DNA of 64,000 nt from AC-32 sp963813435 (GCA_963813435.1 CAWEYY010000002.1:666488-730487), one strand, 5' to 3'; shown: positions 1 through 9,243, numbered from the stretch's first letter. A program made the numbers and translations. The notes: a model not told the origin generated them from the letters alone.

Positions 1-198
1 AGCAGCGGCGCCCTCGGCCGCCGCAGGAGCCAGCGCGTCGATCGCGCCGAGCATCGCCTCCTGCACCGGCGGCGGCATCCCCGTCAGCAGCGCATCGACG
101 TAGACGACCGGGCCGACGCGTCCCGAGCCGGGGACGAACAGCTCACACAGCGCCTCCACGGCCTCGGCACGGCTCGCGTCGAGGGTCCGCAGCGCCAC
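1..198 (-). CDS. Partial protein, gluconate 2-dehydrogenase subunit 3-like (C-terminus missing)
   Basis: A 66-codon open frame runs off the left edge. It starts at GTG 198, one base beyond the stop of the next upstream gene (livF, 200-967), so it is the last visible gene of the minus-strand operon. The text begins VALRTLDASRAEAVEALCE and contains an LFVPGSG segment, which resembles the start of gluconate 2-dehydrogenase subunit 3 (gamma) proteins, small partners of GMC-type flavoproteins. The visible part is too short to be sure. An unrelated helical protein is possible. Confidence 0.5.
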   Translation of the reverse strand, partial: MALRTLDASRAEAVEALCELFVPGSGRVGPVVYVDALLTGMPPPVQEAMLGAIDALAPAAAEGAAA

Positions 199-199
199 G

Positions 200-967
200 T
201 CAGCTCCCGATGGTCGCGCCGCCGCTGATCGCCTCGCCGCCCGTGAAGTAGGCGGAGTGGAGAACGTCGGGCCGGCTCTTCAGTTCCTGCGCCGTTCCCT
301 GGTAGCGGATGCGGCCACCCTCGAGCACGTAGGCGCTCTGGGCAAGTGAGAGGGCGAGGTGTGCGAACTGCTCGATCAGCAACACGCCGACGCCGGACTC
401 GGCGACGGACTGGATCGTCGGCACCAGCCGCTTCACGACCACGGGCGCGAGGCCGAGCGAGAGCTCGTCGATGAGGATGAACCCCGGATGCGAGACGAGC
501 GCCTGCGCGAGCACGAGCATCTGCTGCTCGCCGCCCGAGAGCAGACGGCCGGGAGTGCGCCAACGTCGTTCGAGCTCCGGGAAGAGCTTGAGCGCGTAGG
601 CGATTCCTTCCTTCTTCTGGTCGCGCGACAGCGCATAGGTGGCGACCCGGAGGTTGTCCTCGATCGTCAGCGCCGGCAGAAGCCGCCGGCCCTCCGGAAC
701 GATCGCAACGCCCGCGCCGCGGATCTTCTCCGGCGAGCTCTTCGTGAGATCCTGCTCGCCGAGCAGCACGCGGCCCGCGCTCGGCCGCAGCACTCCGGCG
801 ACTCCCAGCACCAGCGTCGACTTCCCGGCGCCGTTCGCGCCGAGGAGGGTCGTCACCTCTCCGGGCGGAATCTCGAGCGAGACTTCGTGCACGACGTCGC
901 GGCCCGCGCGCGGAACAGAAAGCCCATCCAGGCGCAGCATCAGCTTGGCTCCGTCCGTGGCGCTCAC
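200..967 (-). CDS. livF: Branched-chain amino acid-type ABC transporter ATP-binding protein LivF
   Basis: Cytoplasmic ATPase of a Liv-type (HAAT) importer. The 255-residue protein has Walker A GANGAGKST at residues 43-51, signature LSGGEQQ at 143-149 and Walker B FILIDE at 163-168, all intact. Its length fits the LivF family. Its start overlaps the livG stop by 4 bases, and the partial gene at 1-198 follows one base after its stop. LivF and LivG pair as the two nucleotide-binding subunits on LivH/LivM. The substrate is not set by this subunit; it could be amino acids, amides or aromatic compounds. Confidence 0.93.
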   Translation of the reverse strand: MSATDGAKLMLRLDGLSVPRAGRDVVHEVSLEIPPGEVTTLLGANGAGKSTLVLGVAGVLRPSAGRVLLGEQDLTKSSPEKIRGAGVAIVPEGRRLLPALTIEDNLRVATYALSRDQKKEGIAYALKLFPELERRWRTPGRLLSGGEQQMLVLAQALVSHPGFILIDELSLGLAPVVVKRLVPTIQSVAESGVGVLLIEQFAHLALSLAQSAYVLEGGRIRYQGTAQELKSRPDVLHSAYFTGGEAISGGATIGS

Positions 968-1680
968 AGCTCTTCCTCGGTGCCCAGGTAGGCGTTGATC
1001 ACGCGCTCGTTCCGCAACACCTCAGCCGTGGGCCCGGAGGCGATCAGCTTGCCGAAGTCGAGCACGGCCGTCGTCTCGCAGCAGGCGGAGACGAGGCTCA
1101 TGTCGTGGTCGACCAGGATCACCAGCGCGCCGAACTGTGGAGGGATCCGCTGGATCACGTCCGCGAGATGCCGGGTCTCCTCGTCCGGCAAACCGGCGGC
1201 CGGCTCGTCGAGCAGCACGACCCGGGGCTTCCCCACGACAGCTCGCGCGACCTCCACGAGCCGACGCTCGCGGGCGCCGAGCCCTCCGACCTTCGTCGTC
1301 GGCGGCGTCTCGAGACCGACGAACTCGATCGCGGTCATGACCGCCTCGCGCCGGCCGGCACGGCCGGCTCCGGAGTGCTCGTGGATCATCGCCACGTTGT
1401 CGAACACCGAGAGCTGCTCGATCGCCTGCTGGGTCTGGAAGGTGCGCCGGAGACCCCAACGCGCCCGGCGGAAGTCAACCAGCTTGAGCAGGTCCTGGCC
1501 GAACGCCTCGATCGAGCCCGCGGACGGCTTCACGAAACCGGAGAGGACGTTGAAGAACGTCGTCTTGCCCGCACCGTTGGGGCCGATCAGCCCGCAGGCG
1601 CCGCCGGGGAACGTGACGCTCATGTCGTCGATCGGAATGACGCCGGAAAAGCGAACCGTGAGGCCCTTGACCTCGATCAC
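964..1680 (-). CDS. livG: Branched-chain amino acid-type ABC transporter ATP-binding protein LivG
   Basis: Second ATPase of the same importer, 238 residues, GTG start at 1680 overlapping the livM stop by 4 bases. Walker A GPNGAGKT is at 33-40 and Walker B VVLLDE at 154-159. The position normally holding the LSGGQ signature reads LGARERR (134-140). LivG proteins often diverge here (LxxGxQR), but the lack of the second glycine pair is notable. Order and spacing with livF and livM indicate one transcript. Confidence 0.92.
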   Translation of the reverse strand: MIEVKGLTVRFSGVIPIDDMSVTFPGGACGLIGPNGAGKTTFFNVLSGFVKPSAGSIEAFGQDLLKLVDFRRARWGLRRTFQTQQAIEQLSVFDNVAMIHEHSGAGRAGRREAVMTAIEFVGLETPPTTKVGGLGARERRLVEVARAVVGKPRVVLLDEPAAGLPDEETRHLADVIQRIPPQFGALVILVDHDMSLVSACCETTAVLDFGKLIASGPTAEVLRNERVINAYLGTEEEL

Positions 1681-2759
1681 GTCGGTTCCTTCTTCTTGGG
1701 CGTTGCCTTCTTGAAGAGGCCGCCGATCAGCCGCCCGAGCTTGGCAAGGTCTTTAGGCATCTGGTCGGCGAGCCCGCCCGGCGCCGTGAGCAGCACCTGC
1801 CAGAGGCCGATCCCGAAGATGATCAGCAGGTAGTTCGGGTTGATGTGCCACTCCGCCTGGAAGACGAACGGCAGCAGCTGCAGGAAGATCCCGGCGACGA
1901 GGGCGCCCCAGAGCGTGAAGATGCCGCCGATCAGCGCGGTGGCGATCAGCGAGAGCGAGTCCTGAGTCGGGAAGCTGTAGGTGTTCGGGTGTCCGATCTG
2001 CGCGGCCAGCAGGCAGCCGGCGACACCCGTGATGAACGACGCGAGGGCAAACGCCCAGAGCTTGTAGCGCGTGATGTTGACGCCGGCCGCGAGGGCCGCC
2101 GGCTCGCTCTCACGGATTGCCGCCCAGGCGCGGCCCGGCTTGCTCGCGAAGTGCACCAGCGCGAGCAGGAACATGAGCGCACAGACGACGACCGTGTAGC
2201 GGTAGTACGCGTTGTCTCCGGTCGCCGCCGAGGGCCTGGGCACCGCCTTGAGGCCGAGTGCGCTCGGCTGGTCGGTCCGGCCCGTGAAGCCGCCCCCGCC
2301 GTTCGGGAACTGGATCACGGCCAGCACGATGTTGACCGCCCCCGCGGCCATGAGGGTGATCAGCGCGAGGTACAGGCCGCTCAGCCTGAGCGCCGGGAGA
2401 CCGATCAGCACGCCGATCACGCACGTGATCGCTCCGGTGACCAGAAGAAGCACCGGGAACGGAAGGTCAGTGGCGAAGCTGAGCCGGGTCGCGATCCAGG
2501 TGCCGATCGCGAGGATCGCGATCTGGCCGAGGGAGATCATCCCGACGCGGCCGTAGAGAATGACGAGCCCCGCAGCGACGACGGAGTAGATCGCAACGCT
2601 CGTGAGCGTGTTGATCCAGTCGCCCTGGAGCCAGGCCGGGAGCACGAAGAGCGCGACCGCGAGCAGCGCCGCGACCACGAAACCACGGACTACGGCGCCC
2701 CGGCCGATGGACGGCAACCGCGCCCGTCCTGCTGGATTCTCCGCGTGCGCTGCGTCCAC
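1677..2759 (-). CDS. livM: Branched-chain amino acid-type ABC transporter permease LivM
   Basis: Inner-membrane permease of the Liv-type importer. The open frame extends upstream to 3065, but that part is antisense-like shadow of livH. I place the start at GTG 2759, overlapping the livH stop (2759-2761) by one base, giving 360 residues. Several hydrophobic segments follow, beginning with VVAALLAVALFVLPAW, and the LivM-typical stretch LYGRVGMISLGQIAILAIGT is near residue 75. The protein ends in a Lys-rich tail. Confidence 0.9.
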   Translation of the reverse strand: MDAAHAENPAGRARLPSIGRGAVVRGFVVAALLAVALFVLPAWLQGDWINTLTSVAIYSVVAAGLVILYGRVGMISLGQIAILAIGTWIATRLSFATDLPFPVLLLVTGAITCVIGVLIGLPALRLSGLYLALITLMAAGAVNIVLAVIQFPNGGGGFTGRTDQPSALGLKAVPRPSAATGDNAYYRYTVVVCALMFLLALVHFASKPGRAWAAIRESEPAALAAGVNITRYKLWAFALASFITGVAGCLLAAQIGHPNTYSFPTQDSLSLIATALIGGIFTLWGALVAGIFLQLLPFVFQAEWHINPNYLLIIFGIGLWQVLLTAPGGLADQMPKDLAKLGRLIGGLFKKATPKKKEPT

Positions 2760-3688
2760 TAGCGCGTCGCCGGCGCGAAGACGACGACGCGCCGACGCCC
2801 CATCCACAGCAGAGCGATGATGGAGAGGACGAACGGCGTGGCCGCGCGGTACGCCGTGACCGAGCCGTACGGCGTGAGGACGGCCTGAACGAAGCCGACC
2901 GTGATCCCGCCGGCGAGGGTCAGCCAGAGGGATTCGAGACGGCCGATGAGCGCCGCCGCGAGTGACGAGATCACGAGAAACGTCAGCGCTGAGTAGTCGA
3001 GCGACGTGTAGAGGTCGGCAAGCAGCAGGCCGGAGGCACCGCAGACGATGCCGGAGCCGAACCACGCTGTCGCCTCGACGCGACGAACCGGCACACCGAG
3101 CGTGGCGGTGATCTCACGGTCGTTCGCGACGGCCCGATACGCCGTGCCAAGCGCCGTGTAGCGCAGGAACAGGGTCGTCCACACCGTCAGCGCGAGCGCG
3201 AAGGCGATCGAGAGGATCTGAGTCAGGTTGACGGACGCCCCGAAGATCTCGTAGCGGTGACTCGAGGACGGGAGGATCAGCACGCGCACGAACGCGCCTC
3301 CCGCCGGAGCGCGCCACGCCATGATCCCGAGCAGGATCAACGCGAGCCCGAGCGTCCCCATCATCTTCACGAGCGGATCCCGTTTGGCGAAGGCGGGGCC
3401 GAACAACACTCCGTACACGAGGTTGATGACCCCGCCGAACGCGACACACGTGGCATAGGCCAGCCAGTGCGGCCAGCTCGTGTGGTTGATCATCCAGTAG
3501 GCGATCAGGGCGCCCGCGGCACCGACTGCGCCGAACGCGAGGTTCAGCACGCCGGTCGCCTTGTAGAGCACGACGATGCCGACTCCCGAGAGCGCGTACA
3601 CCCCGCCCAGCGCGAGGCCGAGCACGATGTACGGCTTCAGGAACTCCCAGTCCACGCCGAACACCGAGAAGGCGACGACGCTAGACAT
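2759..3688 (-). CDS. livH: Branched-chain amino acid-type ABC transporter permease LivH
   Basis: 309-residue membrane permease, partner of LivM. The N-terminal stretch LGLALGGVYALSGVGIVVLY and the following VLNLAFGAVG are characteristic of the LivH family, where the N-A-F/H-G segment follows the first membrane helix. About eight hydrophobic segments are visible. It lies 52 bases downstream of the binding-protein gene and is the first of the four overlapping transporter genes livHMGF. Confidence 0.92.
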   Translation of the reverse strand: MSSVVAFSVFGVDWEFLKPYIVLGLALGGVYALSGVGIVVLYKATGVLNLAFGAVGAAGALIAYWMINHTSWPHWLAYATCVAFGGVINLVYGVLFGPAFAKRDPLVKMMGTLGLALILLGIMAWRAPAGGAFVRVLILPSSSHRYEIFGASVNLTQILSIAFALALTVWTTLFLRYTALGTAYRAVANDREITATLGVPVRRVEATAWFGSGIVCGASGLLLADLYTSLDYSALTFLVISSLAAALIGRLESLWLTLAGGITVGFVQAVLTPYGSVTAYRAATPFVLSIIALLWMGRRRVVVFAPATR

Positions 3689-3740
3689 CGGCTACCGCGG
3701 GCATCCTGATCGGTTTTCTATCTGGTCTTGGTTATCTCCG

Positions 3741-5057
3741 TTACTTCGTGTTGAGGTTGTACTTCTTCTCCCACTTCCGCGTCTGCGCGATCGAGTTGTC
3801 GACCGGCGCAATCGCGAAGCACTTGTCCTTCACGACGATCTTGCCGTTGTTGTACGTCACGGTGACGTCGTAGTTATTCGGGATGTGGTACGCGAGGTTC
3901 CCGACATACCACGGCTTGCAGAGGATGTCGGTGTGGATGTTCTTCAGGCTCCGAATCGACTTGTTGTAGCTCTTGGCCGTGACCGGACCCTTGATCTTCA
4001 GCAGGGCGATGGTCGCGAACTTCGCGTCCATGTAGCCCATCTGGCCGAACGCCTGAAGCACGACGGTGGGGGCGTACTTCTTGTTCATCGCCCTCCAGAG
4101 GTTGCTGTCAGGCGCGTTCTTGGTCAGGTTGGAGAACTCCTGGTTGATGAAGATCTTGTTGTCGAACTGACCGAACTGCTTCGCCATGAACTCGTTGGCG
4201 ATCGGAGTCGACGATCCCCACTTCACCTTGTTGATGACGCCCTGCGCGATCGCCGCGTTCAGGATCCCGGGGGCGGTGTCAGGCGTGAAGTCGATGATGA
4301 CTCCGCCGCCCTGGCCGGCCTCCTGGACGAGCTGTGTGACGAGCGAGTTGGCGTCGGTGAGCGGCAGGACGACCGGAATCCTCTTGCCCTTGACGTGATG
4401 CTTCGCCGCGAGCTTGAGGACGCCACCGTCCGCGTACGCCGAGATCGTCGAAGGTGAAGCGACGATCAGCGACTTGGCGCCGCGCTTTAGCAGGGCCTGC
4501 GCCGCTCCGACGTTCGAGTAGCGGGGCCCCATGTTGGACTCGACGATCGACGGCTTGCCGAAGCATTCGGCCTGCACGCCGGCGCCGACCACTGTGTAGT
4601 GCTTCTGCTGGTAGTACTTCCAGTTCGTCCCGCACTCGGTGAAGCTGGTGTTCCCGACGATGCCGACGACCTTGTCGCTCTGGATCAACTTGTGAGCGAA
4701 ACTCGCCTGCTGAGCGGGGTTGAGGTTCTCGACGTACTGGATGTACTTGACCGGCCGGCCGTGGATGCCGCCGTTGTCGTTGACGCACTTGAAGTAGGCG
4801 TTGACGATCTTGGCCATGGTCGTGAAGTCAACGCCGGGGATGAGCATGTTGATCGTGCCGATCTTGATCGGCTTCCCCTTCGCCTTCTTCTTGTTGCCCA
4901 TGCCGCACTTCGCCTTGCCCGCGTAACCTGCCTGACCGACGAAGTACGGCGCCTTGGGAGCAGCCGTGCCACCTCCGGTCATGACGGCCGCCAGCACGAG
5001 GGCCACGACGACGATCGTCGAGAGCCCGATGCCGGCGATTCGCTTTCGAGACTTCAT
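3741..5057 (-). CDS. ABC transporter periplasmic-type substrate-binding protein (LivK-like)
   Basis: 438-residue exported binding protein and first gene of the Liv-type operon. An N-terminal Lys/Arg stretch and hydrophobic core (IGLSTIVVVALVLAAVMTGG) form a signal peptide or anchor. No lipobox cysteine is visible, so it may be secreted or membrane-tethered rather than a lipoprotein. The mature part starts its type I fold with IKIGTINML and has VVGIVGNTSF, as in leucine/amide-binding proteins. The ligand is unknown. The divergent amidase pair makes an amide or related nitrogen compound plausible, but that is inference. Confidence 0.85.
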   Translation of the reverse strand: MKSRKRIAGIGLSTIVVVALVLAAVMTGGGTAAPKAPYFVGQAGYAGKAKCGMGNKKKAKGKPIKIGTINMLIPGVDFTTMAKIVNAYFKCVNDNGGIHGRPVKYIQYVENLNPAQQASFAHKLIQSDKVVGIVGNTSFTECGTNWKYYQQKHYTVVGAGVQAECFGKPSIVESNMGPRYSNVGAAQALLKRGAKSLIVASPSTISAYADGGVLKLAAKHHVKGKRIPVVLPLTDANSLVTQLVQEAGQGGGVIIDFTPDTAPGILNAAIAQGVINKVKWGSSTPIANEFMAKQFGQFDNKIFINQEFSNLTKNAPDSNLWRAMNKKYAPTVVLQAFGQMGYMDAKFATIALLKIKGPVTAKSYNKSIRSLKNIHTDILCKPWYVGNLAYHIPNNYDVTVTYNNGKIVVKDKCFAIAPVDNSIAQTRKWEKKYNLNTK

Positions 5058-5113
5058 TCCTCCTCCTTTGGTCCCCCCGGATCCGACCGGCTCAATTGCC
5101 GTAGTGCAGCCAC

Positions 5114-5130
5114 GGTCCGCGTCGCGGACC
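5114..5130. promoter_or_regulatory. Perfect 17-bp palindrome in divergent intergenic region
   Basis: GGTCCGCGTCGCGGACC has two 8-base arms around one T. It lies between the binding-protein gene (start 5057) and the amidase gene (start 5230), so it could be an operator controlling both directions. No regulator gene is adjacent. Confidence 0.45.
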
Positions 5131-5229
5131 CGCAGCAGACCCCGTGAGCCTCCGTGAATTGAAGCTTACGGTCCAGATTGCGTCAACACCGCGTTTTCAA
5201 GCGGCTGCTGCACGGCGACGGAGCGTGAG

Positions 5230-6579
5230 ATGATCGGCCTCGTGACCGATCCGGCCGACCTCGGGGTCAGGGACGCGGCCGCGGCACTTTCGGGGCGGTC
5301 CCTTTCGTCGCGCGAGCTGGTCGAGGCATGTCTCGCGCGCATCCGGGAACGCGACGGAACGCACTCGTTCGACGGCGATCCCGGCTCCGTGAACGCCTGG
5401 GTACGGGTCTACGAGGAGGACGCGCTCGAGGCCGCCGATCGTGCCGACAAGGTCCTCGCGCGCGCGAGAGACAAGCCACCTCCGCTGTGCGGTATCCCGA
5501 TCGGCCTCAAGGATCTGTACGCAGCTGCGGGAAAGCCGTTGACAGCCTCGAGCCGAGTCCTTGACGAGGTGCCCGAGCGCGACTGTGACGCCTGGGCGCG
5601 GCTCGCCGCTCAGGGCATGGTGCTGCTCGGGCACCTCCACACGCACGAGTTCGCGGCAGGTGGAACGACCGACCAGGTCGGCAACCCCTGGAACCTCGCG
5701 CTCTCGCCCGGCGGCTCGAGCGGCGGCTCCGCCGCGGCGCTTGCGGCGCGGATGGTTCCCGCCGCGACCGGAACAGACACAGCCGGCTCGGTGCGCATTC
5801 CTTCGGCGATGTGCGGGACGTGCGCGATCAAGCCGACCCGAGACCTCGTGTCGATCCGCGGGATCGTCCCGCTCAGCCCAACCTTCGACAACGCAGGGCC
5901 GATGGCTCGCACCGTCCGCGACTGCGAGCCGCTGCTCGGGGCGATGGCGGGCGCGATGCCACCATCAGCGCGACTGCCGCTCAAACGCGTTGCAGTCTCG
6001 CCGCGGATCGCAGACCTCGATCCCGACGTCGCCGAGGGGTTCGAACGCGCGCTCGCCGCGCTCCCGGTCGTCGAGGTCCCGCCCCCCGAAGTGCCCCTCG
6101 ACGTCGGAGTCTCGCTCGACATGATCTGCGTCGAGATGCTGGCCTGGCATCGCAGGTTCGACGACCAACGCGACCGATATCGGCCCTCGATCCGCGGCTT
6201 CCTCGAGCACGCCGAGAATCGGAAAATGAGCGGCGAGGAGTACTTCGCCGCGCAACAGCAGCGCGCCGAGGACGCGTGGCGCTGGGTCGACTGGTTCGCC
6301 GACCAACGAATCGACGCGGTTGTCGAGCCGACGGTGCCGATCGTCCCCCACGAGCGAGGGAGCGGCTACGACGAGGCGTTCACCGACTACGCCGAGATCT
6401 CACTCACGCACTACTGGAACTGGACGGGCCTGCCGGTCGTGGCGCTTCCCTCCGGCTTGGGCAGCCGGAGCGGGCTGCCGACCAGCGTCTCGCTCATCGG
6501 TCCGCCGGGGACGGAATGGGACCTGCTCGCCGCCGGCGCGGCGCTGCAGGACGAGCTCGGGGAGGTGACGCCGCCGTGA
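5230..6579 (+). CDS. Amidase (amidase signature family)
   Basis: 449-residue cytoplasmic amide hydrolase. The Ser-cisSer-Lys triad is visible: Lys94 in GLKD, cis-Ser164 in SPGGSSGGSAAA and nucleophile Ser187 in TDTAGSVRIP. Length fits the family (about 450-500). The stop overlaps the GTG of the downstream amidohydrolase by 4 bases, so the two are coupled. It lacks the GatB/GatC neighbours expected of a Glu-tRNA amidotransferase and is more likely catabolic. Its substrate may be delivered by the divergent ABC importer (inference). Confidence 0.88.
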   Translation: MIGLVTDPADLGVRDAAAALSGRSLSSRELVEACLARIRERDGTHSFDGDPGSVNAWVRVYEEDALEAADRADKVLARARDKPPPLCGIPIGLKDLYAAAGKPLTASSRVLDEVPERDCDAWARLAAQGMVLLGHLHTHEFAAGGTTDQVGNPWNLALSPGGSSGGSAAALAARMVPAATGTDTAGSVRIPSAMCGTCAIKPTRDLVSIRGIVPLSPTFDNAGPMARTVRDCEPLLGAMAGAMPPSARLPLKRVAVSPRIADLDPDVAEGFERALAALPVVEVPPPEVPLDVGVSLDMICVEMLAWHRRFDDQRDRYRPSIRGFLEHAENRKMSGEEYFAAQQQRAEDAWRWVDWFADQRIDAVVEPTVPIVPHERGSGYDEAFTDYAEISLTHYWNWTGLPVVALPSGLGSRSGLPTSVSLIGPPGTEWDLLAAGAALQDELGEVTPP

Positions 6580-7445
6580 TCGACGTCGACGCCGTGACCG
6601 CCATCGACGTCCACGTGCACACCGAGCTCACGCGGGACGGCCACGATCCGCTCCCGCCCGAGCTTCGCGCCGCGGCGGCGCGCTACTTCAACAGCGACGA
6701 GCCGCTGCCGACTGTCGACGACGTCGCCGAGTACTACCGCGCGCGGAACATGGCGGCCGTCCTGTTCACGGTTGACTGGGAGGCCCGGAGCGGCCGGCCG
6801 CAGATCCCGAGCGAGGAGGTCGCGGACGCGGCCCGCGGCAACCCGGACGTGCTGATCCCGTTCGGAAGCGTCGACCCCTCACGCGCCGACGCCGTCGAGC
6901 GCGCGAGGCGGCTGATCGACGAGCACGGCGTCAAAGGATTCAAGTTCCACCCGAACCTGCAGGAGTTCTTCCCGAACGACCGCGCGGCATACCCCCTCTA
7001 CGAGGTGATCGCCGAGGCGGGGCTGCCCGCGCTCTTCCACACGGGCCATAGCGGGATCGGCACCGGCCTGCCCGGCGGCGGCGGGCTGCACCTCAAGTAC
7101 TCGAACCCGCTTCCCCTGGACGACGTCGCGGCCGACTTCCCCACGCTCCAGATCGTGCTCGCACATCCGTCGTTCCCCTGGCAGGACGAGGCGATCTCGA
7201 TCTGCCTGCACAAGGCGAACGTCTGGATCGACCTCTCCGGGTGGTCGCCGAAGTACTTCCCGCCTCAGCTCGTGCAGTACGCGAACACGCAACTGCGCGA
7301 GAAGGTGCTGTTCGGCTCCGACTTCCCGCTGCTGACGCCCGAGCGCTGGCTGGCGGACTTCGCCGAGGCGCCGTTCAAGGACGAGGTGCGGCCGCTGATC
7401 CTGAAGGAGAACGCCGCGCGGCTGCTCGGGCTCAAGCCGGCATAG
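6576..7445 (+). CDS. Amidohydrolase 2 family metal-dependent hydrolase or decarboxylase
   Basis: 289-residue TIM-barrel protein starting at GTG 6576, coupled to the amidase. The open frame extends to 5811, but that part is a shadow of the amidase. Metal-ligand motifs of the Amidohydro_2 group are visible: DVHVH (residues 11-15), FHTGHSG, VLAHPSFPW and FGSDFP near the C-terminus. The family includes ACMSD, gamma-resorcylate decarboxylase and 4-oxalomesaconate hydratase. The exact reaction cannot be read here. It probably acts on the acid released by the amidase or a related ring-cleavage product. Confidence 0.82.
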   Translation: MIDVDAVTAIDVHVHTELTRDGHDPLPPELRAAAARYFNSDEPLPTVDDVAEYYRARNMAAVLFTVDWEARSGRPQIPSEEVADAARGNPDVLIPFGSVDPSRADAVERARRLIDEHGVKGFKFHPNLQEFFPNDRAAYPLYEVIAEAGLPALFHTGHSGIGTGLPGGGGLHLKYSNPLPLDDVAADFPTLQIVLAHPSFPWQDEAISICLHKANVWIDLSGWSPKYFPPQLVQYANTQLREKVLFGSDFPLLTPERWLADFAEAPFKDEVRPLILKENAARLLGLKPA

Positions 7446-7483
7446 CACGGTCGCGCTCAGGCAGGAAGTTACTTTCAGGCCGG

Positions 7484-7993
7484 ATGAGCGAGAAACAGAT
7501 GATGGGGCGCCCAGCCGAGGAGGCGTTTCGGCGCTACTACGGCGAGGTGTACGGCTATCTCCTTCGTCGGACCGGGGACCCTGGCGAGGCGGAGGAGCTG
7601 ACTCAACGAGTGTTTGCGGATGCAGCAGCAGCAGAACGACAACTCGAGCGGGACGAGCGTCCGCTGTTGCCGTGGCTGCTCGCGGTGGCACACCGTCGCT
7701 GGGTCGACGAGCTGCGACGCAGGCACCGCCGGCAGGAGGCGCTCGAGAAGTCTGCCGCCGGTCCAGAGTGGGCGGCCTCCGCGGACGACGAGCTGGCCGA
7801 GACGCTCCGGCGCGTGCTCCCCCAGGTTCCGGACGGGCAACGCGAGGTGGTCATCCAGCGGCTCTGGCGTGGCCGCAGCTTCCGCGACATCGCGGCCGAC
7901 CTGGGGCTGTCGGAAGGGGCGGTGAAGATGCGCTTCCGGCGAGGGATGGAATCGCTCCGCAAGCTCCTGCGTGGGGAGGGATACCCACCGTGA
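7484..7993 (+). CDS. ECF-type RNA polymerase sigma factor
   Basis: 169-residue sigma-70 family protein. Region 2 is near residues 10-80, with LLRRTGDPGEAEELTQRVFADA and LPWLLAVAHRRWVDELRR. Region 4 HTH is near 115-160 (FRDIAADLGLSEGAVKMRFRRGM). Start ATG 7484 is chosen over upstream frame because region 2 begins a few residues after it. The stop overlaps the GTG of the next gene by 4 bases, as expected for a sigma factor and its membrane partner. The target promoter is unknown; the secreted proteins downstream are candidates. Confidence 0.88.
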   Translation: MSEKQMMGRPAEEAFRRYYGEVYGYLLRRTGDPGEAEELTQRVFADAAAAERQLERDERPLLPWLLAVAHRRWVDELRRRHRRQEALEKSAAGPEWAASADDELAETLRRVLPQVPDGQREVVIQRLWRGRSFRDIAADLGLSEGAVKMRFRRGMESLRKLLRGEGYPP

Positions 7994-9243
7994 TCCGGGG
8001 GCGAGGTGAACAGTTGCCGCGCGAGGTGCTCGAGGTCCTCCGCGACGATCCCGAGCTCGTGCGCCTCGCGGAGCGGATGGCGGCGCTAGCCGATGAGCCG
8101 AGCGCTGCACGTCGGCGACGCCGACCGCTCCTCGTTCCTGGCATCGCCGCGGCGGCTGTCGCCGCGGTCGGCGTCGCGATCGGCCTGGTCTTCGCGACCG
8201 CTGGCCACGGGCCGAGCCTGAGCGACCGTGCGCTCGCCGCCATTGGCCGCAAGCCCGTACTGCACGCAGTCGTCGTGCGCTCGGTCGAGGACGATCGCAC
8301 GGTCGACCTGTCGACCGGGCGCCAGGTGTCCGCGCGGCTGAGCGTCGAGTCGTGGTTCGACGAGCAGTCCCGACGGCTGCATGTGGTCGAGCGGCGCAAC
8401 GGCGCTGTGATCGCCAATACGCTCGGCACGAGGGAGGCGTTGGCGAGGAAGCCCGGCTGGCGGCTCGACCCGGCGCTCACGCTCTTCCTGACCGGCTACC
8501 GAGAGGCGCTGCGGCGGGGCCTCGTGCGTGACCTCGGCTCTGCCGTCATCGACGGCCGCCCGATGCGGTGGCTTGGTCTCCGCTCTGGCGAGCGGGTCGC
8601 CGTCGACGCAGGGAGCTTCCTCCCCGTCGTGATTCAGCAGCGGGAGGGAACCCGCTGGAGCATCGCCCGGATCGAGAGCATTCGCTTCTCGTCCGCCGAC
8701 TTCGAGGCGCCGCGACGGCAGCCGCCGGCACCTTCCGGCGGCGGCGTGCTCAGCCGGCAGCGCAGCTCTCCCTCCGAAGCTGCCACGCTGCTCGGCACAC
8801 CGGCGTTCTGGCTCGGCCGTGCCTCGGGCGATCTCCGCCTCGCCGCGCTGAGGCTCGAGCGTCTCGTGAGCGTCTATCCGCCCGGCGCGCGCCGCCGACC
8901 GTTTCGATCGCCTGGCATCGCGCTCACGTACCGCATGCCACGAGGTGTCGTGGAGGTGCGAGAGGCGCGCCGGCCGCTTCCCGCCTACGGTTTCAGCGGC
9001 CGTCTCACCTTCGGCTTCGACCCGGTCCCACCAGAAGGCTCGCTGCAGCTCGCCGCGATCGGCGGCGGCTGGCTCGGACAGCTTCGGACTCAGCGCCTCT
9101 ACATAACGCTCACCGGGCCCGATCCGGGGACGCTGATACAGGCCGCGCGCGACCTGCGGCCGATCACCCGCGAGCGTCGCGTGCCTTTCGCGGCGGCTCA
9201 GACGAGTTCCTTGTGGAAGTTCGCATCGAAAAGAGCGGCGTGA
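7990..9243 (+). CDS. Membrane-anchored putative anti-sigma or sensor partner
   Basis: 417 residues from GTG 7990, coupled to the sigma gene. A charged cytoplasmic segment of about 45 residues is followed by one membrane helix (VPGIAAAAVAAVGVAIGLVFATA) and a large outside domain of beta-rich appearance, including the WFDEQSRRLHVVERR and RWSIARIESIRFS segments reminiscent of LolA/DUF4367-type sensor domains of anti-sigma proteins. There is no HxxxCxxC zinc motif of the ZAS class. Assignment rests on position and topology. Part of its 3' end is duplicated downstream at 9902-10107. Confidence 0.6.
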   Translation: MIRGRGEQLPREVLEVLRDDPELVRLAERMAALADEPSAARRRRRPLLVPGIAAAAVAAVGVAIGLVFATAGHGPSLSDRALAAIGRKPVLHAVVVRSVEDDRTVDLSTGRQVSARLSVESWFDEQSRRLHVVERRNGAVIANTLGTREALARKPGWRLDPALTLFLTGYREALRRGLVRDLGSAVIDGRPMRWLGLRSGERVAVDAGSFLPVVIQQREGTRWSIARIESIRFSSADFEAPRRQPPAPSGGGVLSRQRSSPSEAATLLGTPAFWLGRASGDLRLAALRLERLVSVYPPGARRRPFRSPGIALTYRMPRGVVEVREARRPLPAYGFSGRLTFGFDPVPPEGSLQLAAIGGGWLGQLRTQRLYITLTGPDPGTLIQAARDLRPITRERRVPFAAAQTSSLWKFASKRAA

